Source: Mucilaginibacter arboris (GTDB taxonomy: Bacteria; Bacteroidota; Bacteroidia; Sphingobacteriales; Sphingobacteriaceae). Taken from it: a stretch of 33,409 nt of DNA. Positions 25,279 through 33,005 of this stretch are shown piece after piece. The notes below the pieces were generated by a model. The model was not told where the DNA came from and searched no databases. It worked only from the letters and a program-made list of their open reading frames with translations. A program made the translations under genes and the position numbers. Location of the stretch: NCBI RefSeq assembly GCF_009754915.1, contig NZ_WPIK01000024.1:1-33409 (forward strand). Reading direction: 5' to 3'. Each line of letters begins with the position of its first letter. Within the stretch, counting starts at the first letter, position 1.

Positions 25279-26457
25279 TTACAGCAGCAAAATATCGATT
25301 TGGTGGGCATGTACCATTTCTTCCTGCGGAGACCAGGCAAAAATAGTAAACCGGCCATCCTGCGAAGCAACCAAAGCAACAGCATCGCGCTGGTCGAATA
25401 CAAATTGCGCTGCCGAAAGATGCCTTGTTCCGCCTAACTTTGCCGGGTGCGTTACACTTGCGGTGCTGCCAATAATGGGTTCTGTAATCACGATCTGATC
25501 TACCCGCTTGCTTTTCCAGGATCGGCCAATTTTGGCACCAAAAGCGAGCAGTTCGTGCCGGTCGTTAATAATGGTTGCACCATCCACGGCAGTTAATCCG
25601 CCAACACTATCTACAGCCTGGCGGAGCAGGCTTTGCCACAGCACTTTGTTTGTTTCCTGATCGCTGATCTGGGTAATATCTGCCAAACCCGTAAATGCCG
25701 ACAAAACAGGGTAGGTGATGGGATGAATGATAGAGTCTCGCCAATCCTGCGTATCAGCAGGGACCACCAATAAAGCACCGCCGCGTCCATGTGCGCGCAT
25801 AGAAGCAGCAAGCTGTACCAGAATATTGGCCGAGTCGTTTCCATTGTATGGGGATGTAAAACCTAATAAAGAACTGATAATGGGCGGCCGGTCGGGCGCA
25901 TTATGGTTTTTTTCGTCCACAACTTTTATCTGGTCGCCTTTAAGGGTAGCAACGTTCACAAATTTGCCAATGCCGTCAATACGCCGGTGTTTAACAACCA
26001 GCAGGCCCGGTTCTACCACTTCCAGTACAAAACACAAACCCGGAATATCACGGGTAGTCCCCCAGATGTACAATTCGCCTTCTTCCATCCAAACACCTAA
26101 ATGGATACCCGGCCGTTCTACCGCAGGTGCAAGTTTGGTTAATACTGCTGTTTGCAGGGCTAATGGATATTTAAAAACCATTGGTAAACCTGCCATCTCC
26201 GGAGGTAAAAATGCTAAGGATATTTTAGGCGAGCGGCCTTCCTCGCGGCCTAAACTCGACCAAAAGGCCACATCGATTATGCCTTCAATTACAGCAGCCA
26301 CAGGTTCGGGCGCAAGCTCCTGAACGCCCTTTAAACGGGCAGCAGCAAAATGCTGTTTAAAATGATACTCTACCACAGCAGCAACTTTGCGTGCAGCCTG
26401 ATAAGTGGGTTCAGGAATATGGGTCTGGTAAGTGCTGTTCGTTGGTTCGTAATTCAT
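25279..26457 (-). CDS. DACNV-type sensor protein with a diadenylate-cyclase-like domain
   Basis: About 392 residues from the ATG at 26457; the frame extends to a TTG at 26490 that adds a poor N-terminus. There is no signal peptide or membrane helix. The C-terminal part (about 225-385) resembles the DisA_N diadenylate cyclase domain: a core strand in HGRGGALLVVP, the DGA motif at 292-294 and GTRHLSAA with RHL at 345-347 where active cyclases have RHR. The N-terminal half matches the DACNV sensor type described beside such domains in Bacteroidota. The likely role is synthesis or sensing of c-di-AMP, but the RHR-to-RHL change and a longer DGA-to-RH spacing leave activity open. It stands alone, convergent with the membrane protein gene. 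Confidence 0.8.
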   Translation of the reverse strand: MNYEPTNSTYQTHIPEPTYQAARKVAAVVEYHFKQHFAAARLKGVQELAPEPVAAVIEGIIDVAFWSSLGREEGRSPKISLAFLPPEMAGLPMVFKYPLALQTAVLTKLAPAVERPGIHLGVWMEEGELYIWGTTRDIPGLCFVLEVVEPGLLVVKHRRIDGIGKFVNVATLKGDQIKVVDEKNHNAPDRPPIISSLLGFTSPYNGNDSANILVQLAASMRAHGRGGALLVVPADTQDWRDSIIHPITYPVLSAFTGLADITQISDQETNKVLWQSLLRQAVDSVGGLTAVDGATIINDRHELLAFGAKIGRSWKSKRVDQIVITEPIIGSTASVTHPAKLGGTRHLSAAQFVFDQRDAVALVASQDGRFTIFAWSPQEEMVHAHQIDILLL

Positions 26458-26556
26458 TAAGCGCAATAGCTGCAACAGGTTAAGTATCAAAACTAATCTA
26501 AATTGGCTGGGTGCGCAAATACATTCTGTCAGTTTAATGTTGTTTATTTAAAATGC

Positions 26557-26579
26557 CATACTGTTTTTACCCCCTAAAA
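26557..26579 (+). repeat. Short dispersed repeat between divergent genes
   Basis: Exact core ATACTGTTTTTA followed by CCCC and CTAAAATT. It lies between the DAC-like gene (minus) and the GH3-like gene (plus). Confidence 0.75.
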
Positions 26580-26660
26580 TTGGTGCCTGTTAAACCTGAA
26601 AAACCAACTATTTACTTAATTTCCTAACCTTTTAGGGCTTTCGGCTGTTGTTCCTTTATA

Positions 26661-26685
26661 TATTTTAGACAGATAAAAGAAGCAT
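26661..26685 (-). repeat. Short dispersed repeat overlapping a start codon
   Basis: Exact core TAAAAGAAGCAT at 26674-26685 preceded by ATTTTAGACAGA. The final AT is the first two bases of the ATG of the GH3-like gene, so the AAAAGAAG of the repeat lies where a ribosome-binding site would be. Confidence 0.78.
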
Positions 26686-28204
26686 GGCTATAATAGGTGA
26701 ACTGATCAAATCAGCAATAGAATTAACCGATAAATTAGTAAAAGAGCCGGACGCGGTAGAGGCACAACACAAGGTACTCGAAAACCTGCTGACTACAGCC
26801 AGAAACACAGAATTTGGCAAGCATTACGATTTCGAAAGCATTTTAAACAGCCCGGATATAGCCAAAGCTTTTGCAGAAACAGTCCCGGTGTTTGATTACG
26901 ACCGTTTGAACAAAGAGTGGTGGCATTTGGTGGTAGAAGGAAAGGAAGATATTACCTGGCCCGGAAATACGGATTATCTGGCTTTAAGCAGCGGCACCAC
27001 CAGCCACAGCAAACAAATCCCGGTAACGGACGATATGCTTTCGGCTATCCAAAAAGCAGGGATGCAACAAGTTGCCGCACTGGCTAATTTCGATCTGCCG
27101 CCATCTTTCTTTGAAAAACAAATCCTGATGCTGGGCAGCAGTACGGATTTGAAAGAAATTAACGGACATTTGGCAGGAGAGATCAGCGGGATCAGTGCCA
27201 GCAGGATCCCGTTCTGGTTCCGTGGTTATTACAAACCAGGAAAAGATATTGCCAACCTGACTGATTTTGATGCACGGATCAAAGAAATAGCCATACAAGC
27301 TCCAAATTGGGATATCGGCAGTTTATCCGGCATTCCGGCATGGATGGAACTGATGCTGAAAGAAGTGATCAGCCATAACAAACTCAACAACATTCACGAC
27401 ATCTGGCCAAACCTGGGCGTTTATACTTCCGGCGGCGTTGCCTTCGATCCTTACAAAAAAAGCTTTGAAAAACTGCTGGCACATCCTTTAATTTATATTG
27501 ATACTTACCTCGCTTCCGAAGGTTTTCTGGCGATGCAAAAGCGCCCGGAAACTTCATCTATGGCTCTGGTGGTCGATAACGGGATTTATTTTGAGTTTGT
27601 TCCTTTTGAAGAAAAGAACATGACAGAAGAAGGGACCGTTGCCGAAGACGCAGAAGTGATCAAGCTTGCCGATGTAGAAGAAAATAAAGATTATGTGCTG
27701 CTGATCTCCACCGTTTCTGGTGCCTGGCGCTATATGATCGGCGATACGGTGATGTTTACGGATAAAAGCAGGCACGAGATCAGGATCAGCGGACGGACAA
27801 AACATTACTCCAATGTTGTTGGCGAGCAGCTCTCGGTAATACAAATGAACGCTGCCATACAGGAAATGGAAAAGCAGTTTAATGTTTGTATCCAGGAGTT
27901 TATTGCCGCTACTGTTCACCGCGGCGAAGAATTTATACAGAAATGGTATTTAAGCGCTGATAAAGAACTTGATAAAACCCAGGTAGCAAAAGCATTGGAT
28001 AAAACTTTACGCGATAACAACAAGAACTACAATGTTGCCAGAACACGTGCTTTAAAAGATGTAGAAGCAGAATTGATCCCTGCGGAAACTTTTTACAAAT
28101 GGAGCGAGGAAAATAAAAAGCGCGGTGGACAGGTGAAAATACCGCGCGTAATGAAAGAAGAACAGTTTTTAGAGTTTGAAGATTTTGTAAAGAAACATCT
28201 CTGA
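26684..28204 (+). CDS. GH3 (auxin-responsive) family acyl-adenylating protein
   Basis: 506 residues of the GH3 family in the ANL adenylating superfamily, cytoplasmic. The ATP/phosphate motif is SSGTTSHSKQIPV, followed by the A5-like segment YLASEGF and the hinge region YMIGDTVMF ... ISGRTKHYSNVVGEQLS. Plant members join amino acids to jasmonate or auxin. The substrate of the bacterial homologues, which are common in Bacteroidota, is not established. An amide- or thioester-forming acyl-adenylate reaction is the reasonable general expectation. The start codon lies inside a repeat copy; the residues MAIIGELIKSAIEL give the usual family N-terminus. No partner gene is adjacent on the same strand. 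Confidence 0.92.
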   Translation: MAIIGELIKSAIELTDKLVKEPDAVEAQHKVLENLLTTARNTEFGKHYDFESILNSPDIAKAFAETVPVFDYDRLNKEWWHLVVEGKEDITWPGNTDYLALSSGTTSHSKQIPVTDDMLSAIQKAGMQQVAALANFDLPPSFFEKQILMLGSSTDLKEINGHLAGEISGISASRIPFWFRGYYKPGKDIANLTDFDARIKEIAIQAPNWDIGSLSGIPAWMELMLKEVISHNKLNNIHDIWPNLGVYTSGGVAFDPYKKSFEKLLAHPLIYIDTYLASEGFLAMQKRPETSSMALVVDNGIYFEFVPFEEKNMTEEGTVAEDAEVIKLADVEENKDYVLLISTVSGAWRYMIGDTVMFTDKSRHEIRISGRTKHYSNVVGEQLSVIQMNAAIQEMEKQFNVCIQEFIAATVHRGEEFIQKWYLSADKELDKTQVAKALDKTLRDNNKNYNVARTRALKDVEAELIPAETFYKWSEENKKRGGQVKIPRVMKEEQFLEFEDFVKKHL

Positions 28205-28209
28205 TTTTT

Positions 28210-28307
28210 TGTCATGCAGAGTTTATTTCAGCATCCCGCAGGATTGGTGCTTCTTTTATCGGCATAAAATCAATGATGAGAGAGATGCCAAAATAAACCC
28301 TGCATGT
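28210..28307. repeat. REP-like hairpin with a short repeat in its loop
   Basis: The left arm GTCATGCAGAGTTTATTTCA plus GCATC pairs with GATGCCAAAATAAACCCTGCATG on the right, with a few mismatches. The intervening loop holds TGCTTCTTTTATCGGCATAA, a copy of the short repeat. It separates the convergent GH3-like and zincin genes. Confidence 0.8.
28247..28270 (+). repeat. Short dispersed repeat nested in a REP-like element
   Basis: GTGCTTCTTTTA, one mismatch from the core, followed by TCGGCATAAAATC. The first 20 bases after GT match the left and central part of the perfect palindrome at 24322, but the right arm is lost after ATAAAA. Confidence 0.7.
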
Positions 28308-28319
28308 TAAAATTAAATC

Positions 28320-28997
28320 TTAAATCGGCTTTTTAATTTTCTTAATCAGGTCCACAATTTGCTGCGGCGAAAGGTAAAGCCTCTTGATCCGCGCTTTATA
28401 TTCGGGCGGCAAATCAGCATTATTTAAAATGAAGTTTTTGGTTTTGATGATGTAATCGCCTAAACCATGCTGCACGGCATAAGTATCGGCGTTTCTTTCG
28501 GCCTGCATTAAATATTTTTCCGAACAGATGTAGTTAATTCCAAAAACCAGCATGTTCCAGTTACTGCGTTGCGTATAATCCATAATATGACCAAGTTCAT
28601 GCCCGAACCAACCTATTAAAACACCTGTTGGTGCGTTTTGTATCGGCATAGAACTATGTGTCATTACAAAGCGAGGGTTAATTTTAACTACATAAGTGCG
28701 GTGTTTTTGTCCGCGAAAAAAGGAAGCAATTACCGGTTGCGAAAGCATGATCGATTTACTGGTATTGGGGTCGAACACAAAATCAATCGGCGTTTCTTTC
28801 AGTTCCGGGTAATAGGCGAGGGCAGCTATCACTTCCTTTTCCACCACAGCCGGAATGGTTTTATGCTGATAAAAAATGTTTAGCGGCGTAGCGCCAGCAA
28901 GTTTAGCAGGCTTGGAAGAAAAATAAACAATTGCATAAATAAAAATAGCGGCTAAAAGAAGTATCAGCGTTGTAAAGAATATAGACTTTTTATTCAT
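28320..28997 (-). CDS. Membrane-anchored zincin metallopeptidase-like protein
   Basis: 225 residues. One N-terminal membrane helix (about 6-27, IFFTTLILLLAAIFIYAIVYF) anchors it with the domain outside the cytoplasm. The zinc motif is HELGH (His133, Glu134, His137) in LIGWFGHELGHIMDY. Downstream AERNADTYAV (Glu167 to Asp171) looks like the third-ligand segment of gluzincins such as M48 peptidases. It is not a clear member of a family I can name, and a catalytic role is inferred from these motifs. It stands alone. A full repeat copy encodes ILLLAAIF of the anchor. Confidence 0.82.
   Translation of the reverse strand: MNKKSIFFTTLILLLAAIFIYAIVYFSSKPAKLAGATPLNIFYQHKTIPAVVEKEVIAALAYYPELKETPIDFVFDPNTSKSIMLSQPVIASFFRGQKHRTYVVKINPRFVMTHSSMPIQNAPTGVLIGWFGHELGHIMDYTQRSNWNMLVFGINYICSEKYLMQAERNADTYAVQHGLGDYIIKTKNFILNNADLPPEYKARIKRLYLSPQQIVDLIKKIKKPI
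28942..28964 (-). repeat. Repeat copy encoding part of a membrane anchor
   Basis: Exact core TAAAAGAAGTAT at 28953-28964 preceded by AAAAATAGCGGC. In the minus-strand frame it encodes ILLLAAIF of the zincin anchor, closely like LLLPAIFL at 3375. Confidence 0.65.
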
Positions 28998-29266
28998 GCT
29001 TGTTCAACATTGCAATAGAAAAATAGTTCTGATCTAAACTTTGAGGTTGCACCTACTTCAATAATTTGCATAAGAAATCTATCGTAAAAATTTCAAAATC
29101 AAGAACTATATCCTAAGTTAAAACAATCAAAATAGTTCCTATAACTATCAAAACAATTCCAACAATAGATGCAGTAAAATAAATCCAAAATAAATAATCT
29201 GTCTATAAATTCTTGATTTAGAGATTTTTGTTTATTATTTTTATTCATAAATCAAACCTAAAAGTC

Positions 29267-29797
29267 ATGAAAAAAATTATTATCGGCACAGCTTTGGCTA
29301 CCTGCTTTCTTTCGGCTTGCAACACCAATTCAAATACTACATTAAAAGGAAAAGACAGCAGCACGGCTTCCCTGGAAAAAAACAAGCAGACAGCTTTAAA
29401 CTCTGTAGAAGCTTATTCTAAAAAGGATATTGCTGGCATATTGAAGGATTGTTCGTCTGATTTTGTAGATTATGGTACTGGAGAAGGTAAACCAATGAAG
29501 AACCAGGATTCAATTAGAACAATGATGAAAAGTTTTTTTGCTGCTTTTCCGGATTATAAAGGTGAAAATTTTAAAGCTGTTGCAGAAGGCGACACCGTAA
29601 TTGTAACGGCAAACTGGAGCGGTACTTTTAAAAATGCGTTTATGAACATAAAGCCAACGGGCAAATCTTTCAAAGCGCCTGATGCTGATATTTTTACTTT
29701 TAACGATGCCGGAAAAATTACTTCCCACAAAGGGGTACAATCAGAAGGAACATTTTTTTATCAGTTAGGGATCTCAATGCCGGCGAAGAAAAAGTAA
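29267..29797 (+). CDS. SnoaL/NTF2-like lipoprotein
   Basis: 176 residues from the ATG at 29267; an upstream TTG at 29228 only adds an unlikely leader. A short signal peptide ends in the lipobox LSAC (MKKIIIGTALATCFLSAC), so it is lipidated. After a Ser/Thr-rich linker comes an NTF2-fold domain of the SnoaL-like type: YSKKDIAGILKDCSSDFVDYGTGEGKP, then a region around FKAVAEGDTVIVTANWSGTF and DIFTFNDAGKITSHKG. The family includes ester cyclases and other small-ligand proteins; no specific substrate can be assigned. A clear terminator follows. Confidence 0.88.
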   Translation: MKKIIIGTALATCFLSACNTNSNTTLKGKDSSTASLEKNKQTALNSVEAYSKKDIAGILKDCSSDFVDYGTGEGKPMKNQDSIRTMMKSFFAAFPDYKGENFKAVAEGDTVIVTANWSGTFKNAFMNIKPTGKSFKAPDADIFTFNDAGKITSHKGVQSEGTFFYQLGISMPAKKK

Positions 29798-29813
29798 ACG
29801 GTGATAAAAATGT

Positions 29814-29850
29814 ATTCCGAAAGGTTGTAAAATACCTTTCGGAATTTTAG
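29814..29850 (+). terminator. Intrinsic terminator of the SnoaL-like gene
   Basis: ATTCCGAAAGG at 29814-29824 pairs perfectly with CCTTTCGGAAT at 29835-29845, followed by TTTTA. It starts 16 bp after the stop codon. Confidence 0.85.
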
Positions 29851-30186
29851 CATCAATTGCAATGTAAAATTGGAAATTGAGAATATATAATCTGCACCAG
29901 ACAAAAACCCTTCCGTTTTCAAAAAATAGTTTATTGGAAAATATCTTTACATCAAATTCTGGTGGCAATTTTACTTCTGCATCTTTTGTAAACCCATCAA
30001 AATCAGAACCAATGCAAATTGGGTTTTTGGTTTAATGCTTTGTTTACTTCATAATTATTGTTGTGGGCAAATGATACTATTTCTAATTGTTAAAAGTTGA
30101 AACAACTTCTAAACAAAAAGTCCTCCGGCAATCTAAAATTAATGTAGTTTTACCTGTAATTCTAAGGCTTAACCAAAAACCGTTTA
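29851..30186. other. Intergenic with possible coding remnant
   Basis: A gap of about 335 bp before the alpha-galactosidase gene. On the minus strand an open segment from about 30033 down reads NPICIGSDFDGFTKDAEVK and continues without a stop past 29851 into the terminator. It has no start codon and runs into the terminator sequence, so it may be a decayed gene or chance. No repeat copy is seen here. Confidence 0.35.
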
Positions 30187-32415
30187 ATGAACCTGAACAA
30201 TCATTTTATCTGCAAAAGCTGTTTAATCCAATACACAAAGTTGTTGTTTTTATCCTTCCTGTTAGCTTCGGCCATACAGGTTTCGGCACAACAAAGCAAA
30301 GTAATCACGATAGAAACCCAGCATAATGCTATGGCTTTTCAGGTTGGTACAGATAAACGCGTGGGGATGATTTACTTGGGCGAGAAACTGGCAAACGCAA
30401 ATGAGTATCAACATATTCCGTCTATGAACAGAGAGGGAACAGACCCTTCCGGCATGTTCAATTCGGCTTATACACCGGCTGGTTCCAGGAATTTGATTGA
30501 ACCGGCTATTGAAGTTACCCATGCTGATGGAAATACTTCGCTTGACCTGCAATATGTAAGCGACCAAACCAAACAGGTTGGACCTGATGTAACGCTGACC
30601 AGCATTGTTTTAAAAGACCCGGTTTATGCTTTTATGGTTACCCTTTACTATAAAGTTTATGCAAAAAATGATGTGGTAGAGCAATGGTCGGTCATTAAAC
30701 AAACAGAAAAAGGAAACGTAATGCTGCAAAAGTTTGCCTCGGCCAATTTGTATTTAACGGCCAATTCGTATTGGCTAAAACAGTATCATGGCGATTGGGC
30801 AAGGGAAATGCAGCCGCAGGAATCAGAACTGACCGCCGGTATAAAAGTGCTCGATTCTAAATTAGGCACACGTGCAGATTTGTTTCAGCCGCCATCTTTT
30901 ATGGTTTCTTTTGGCAAACCTGCAACAGAAGAAGAAGGTAAAGTTTTGTTAGGCTCATTGGAATGGTCGGGCAATTTTAAAATAGACCTGGAGGTTGATC
31001 CGCTTAAAAACTTAAGATTAATTGCCGGAATTAATCCTTTTGCTTCCGAATATTCGTTAAAACCAGGCGAAGAATTTAAAACGCCAGCTTTTCTCTATAC
31101 TTATTCCGATTCCGGAAAAGGAAATGCCAGCCGTAACCTGCAACGCTGGGCAAGGGATTATCAGATTGTGGATGGAAAAGGGGCAAGGTTAACCATTTTA
31201 AACAATTGGGAATCTACTTTTTTTGATTTTGATGAAACCAAACTGGCAGCTTTATTAAAGGATACCAAAAAGCTGGGAACAGATGTGTTTTTATTAGATG
31301 ATGGCTGGTTCGGCAACAAATATCCAAGAAATAACGACCACGCAGGTTTAGGCGACTGGCAGGAAAACAAAGCCAAATTACCAAGTGGAATTGGTTATCT
31401 GGTTAAAGAAGCACAAAACAACGAGGTAAAGTTTGGTATTTGGGTGGAGCCGGAAATGGTGAACCCAAAAAGTGAACTGTTTGAGAAACATCCGGATTGG
31501 GTGATTAAACAACCAAACCGCGAGGATTACCTCTACCGGAACCAAAATGTGCTCGACCTGAGCAACCCAAAAGTGCAGGACCATGTTTTTGGTGTTTTAG
31601 ATAACCTCTTCACCAAAAACCCACAGCTTGGTTTTATTAAATGGGATTGCAACGCGGTGATTTACAATGCTTATTCTGCTTATGAGAAAAAGCAGTCGCA
31701 TTTATACATCGATTACGTGCGCGGATTGTACAGCGTTCTTGCACGTGTGCGTGCCAAATATCCAAAAGTACCGATGATGCTTTGTTCCGGCGGCGGCGGC
31801 CGTGTTGATTATGGCGCTTTAAAATACTTCACCGAATTTTGGCCAAGCGACAATACCGATCCGCTGGAAAGGGTTTTCATCCAGTACGAATACTCCTTTT
31901 TTTATCCGGCCATCACTTCCGATAACCATGTTACGGACTGGGGAAAACAGCCGATCAAATTTAGGACTGATGTTGCCATGATGGGCAAATTAGGTTTTGA
32001 TATTATGGTGGGCAAACTGAACGAGAAAGACCTGCAGTTTTGCCAGCAGGCCATCCAAACGTATAAAGGTTTTAGCGATGTGGTTTGGCACGGCGACCAA
32101 TACCGGCTGTTAAGTCCATGGGAAAATGACCTGGCCTCGATCCAATATGCAAATGAAAGCAGGAGCAAAGCCGTTGTATTTAACTACCTTACCAGCAACC
32201 GTTATGGTGCAGGCAGCCATTTGCCAATTCCGTTAAAAGGATTGGATGCGAATAAAAAATATGCGGTAAAAGAAGTAAACCTGTATCCGGGAACCAGGTC
32301 CGCCTTTAAAGAAGATGCTGTTTTTACCGGTGATTATTTGATGAAGATTGGCGTTAACCCGATGGTAAATGCAGGACGTGCAAGTGTTATTTTGGAAATA
32401 GATGAAGTACAATAA
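30187..32415 (+). CDS. Secreted alpha-galactosidase, glycoside hydrolase family 36
   Basis: 742 residues, exported by a signal peptide that ends near SAIQVSAQ. It should remove terminal alpha-galactosyl units from oligosaccharides in the periplasm. After an N-terminal beta-sandwich domain the catalytic barrel begins at about LNNWESTFFDFDE. DVFLLDDGWFG and FGIWVEPEMVNPKSEL are characteristic. The nucleophile is Asp487 in KWDCN and the acid/base is Asp555 in WPSDNTDPLER. The CSGGGGRVDYG loop is also conserved. No SusC/SusD pair, regulator or other glycosidase is adjacent, so this is not an obvious polysaccharide locus within the window. Confidence 0.96.
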   Translation: MNLNNHFICKSCLIQYTKLLFLSFLLASAIQVSAQQSKVITIETQHNAMAFQVGTDKRVGMIYLGEKLANANEYQHIPSMNREGTDPSGMFNSAYTPAGSRNLIEPAIEVTHADGNTSLDLQYVSDQTKQVGPDVTLTSIVLKDPVYAFMVTLYYKVYAKNDVVEQWSVIKQTEKGNVMLQKFASANLYLTANSYWLKQYHGDWAREMQPQESELTAGIKVLDSKLGTRADLFQPPSFMVSFGKPATEEEGKVLLGSLEWSGNFKIDLEVDPLKNLRLIAGINPFASEYSLKPGEEFKTPAFLYTYSDSGKGNASRNLQRWARDYQIVDGKGARLTILNNWESTFFDFDETKLAALLKDTKKLGTDVFLLDDGWFGNKYPRNNDHAGLGDWQENKAKLPSGIGYLVKEAQNNEVKFGIWVEPEMVNPKSELFEKHPDWVIKQPNREDYLYRNQNVLDLSNPKVQDHVFGVLDNLFTKNPQLGFIKWDCNAVIYNAYSAYEKKQSHLYIDYVRGLYSVLARVRAKYPKVPMMLCSGGGGRVDYGALKYFTEFWPSDNTDPLERVFIQYEYSFFYPAITSDNHVTDWGKQPIKFRTDVAMMGKLGFDIMVGKLNEKDLQFCQQAIQTYKGFSDVVWHGDQYRLLSPWENDLASIQYANESRSKAVVFNYLTSNRYGAGSHLPIPLKGLDANKKYAVKEVNLYPGTRSAFKEDAVFTGDYLMKIGVNPMVNAGRASVILEIDEVQ

Positions 32416-32476
32416 ACACTTTGAATTTTACCTTTTATAAAAAGTGTTGTAAAAGAAACATTTTGATTTTAATGCA

Positions 32477-32500
32477 ATGCTTCTTTTACTGGTGTTTTTT
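32477..32500 (+). repeat. Short dispersed repeat after the alpha-galactosidase gene
   Basis: Exact core ATGCTTCTTTTA followed by CTGGTG and a T7 tract. It lies about 60 bp beyond the stop codon. Confidence 0.72.
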
Positions 32501-32614
32501 TGGCATGTTCGTAATAACTAACAATTACAACTTTTATAGAAAAGGGAGTTGGCGATAAGAATTATGGACCTGACAAAAGCCCGTTGGATAAACCATATCT
32601 ACCTCAAATAAAAG

Positions 32615-32725
32615 GTGCGCATTCTGTATTGTTCAACTTTCGGCAATACAAAAAAGCGAAGTACGCATTTTGTATTGTTCAACTTTCGACAATACAAAAA
32701 AACGAAGTACGCATTTTGTATTGTT
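32615..32725. repeat. 46-bp tandem repeat, about 2.4 copies
   Basis: Copies begin at 32615, 32661 and 32707. The first two differ at four positions without indels, and the third is 19 bp long before diverging. Each full unit holds an inverted repeat of the form TGTATTG ... CAATACA, able to form a hairpin. Confidence 0.9.
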
Positions 32726-32945
32726 TGGCGGCAAAACTAATATGGCCTAAGCCATTTTTTAAATTATAAAAAGCTGATATTAAAGCAATTGCTTTTATAT
32801 ATAAAATACAATTTTTCTATGAAAATAAATATTTTAGATTTGTAACTGAGGTGCCGAAAGGTGCGTATATTTATGAGTTGCACGCCATTTGCCGACACAA
32901 TCGCCGACTTTTAACAATTGCTGACCATTTTCGCTGACTTTTTCC

Positions 32946-33005
32946 AATGCTGTTTTTATCAATATAAAATAGACGGACGAATTTTTTGCTGGTAAAAACA
33001 GCATT
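32946..33005. repeat. Inverted pair of short repeats bounding a 60-bp unit
   Basis: AATGCTGTTTTTA at 32946-32958 and its exact complement TAAAAACAGCATT at 32993-33005 enclose 34 bp. The arrangement resembles a minute element with 13-bp terminal inverted repeats. Confidence 0.75.

Noticed and set aside
29113-29206. Short minus-strand hydrophobic frame upstream of the SnoaL-like gene
   Set aside because: It reads LFWIYFTASIVGIVLIVIG but has no start codon, is under 30 codons, and hydrophobic peptides arise readily from T-rich sequence.
30187-32415. Polysaccharide-utilisation locus around the alpha-galactosidase gene
   Set aside because: No SusC/SusD-like, regulator or other glycosidase gene lies beside it within the window.
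32414-32448. AACACTTT/AAAGTGTT hairpin after the alpha-galactosidase stop
   Set aside because: An AT-rich 8-bp stem with an 18-nt loop and no T-run; it may be chance.
32615-32725. CRISPR array
   Set aside because: The units are direct tandem copies with no unique spacers and no cas genes are present.
32733-32761. Terminator-like hairpin ATGGC/GCCAT followed by T6
   Set aside because: Only five base pairs and no gene upstream that it would serve; too weak to list as a feature.
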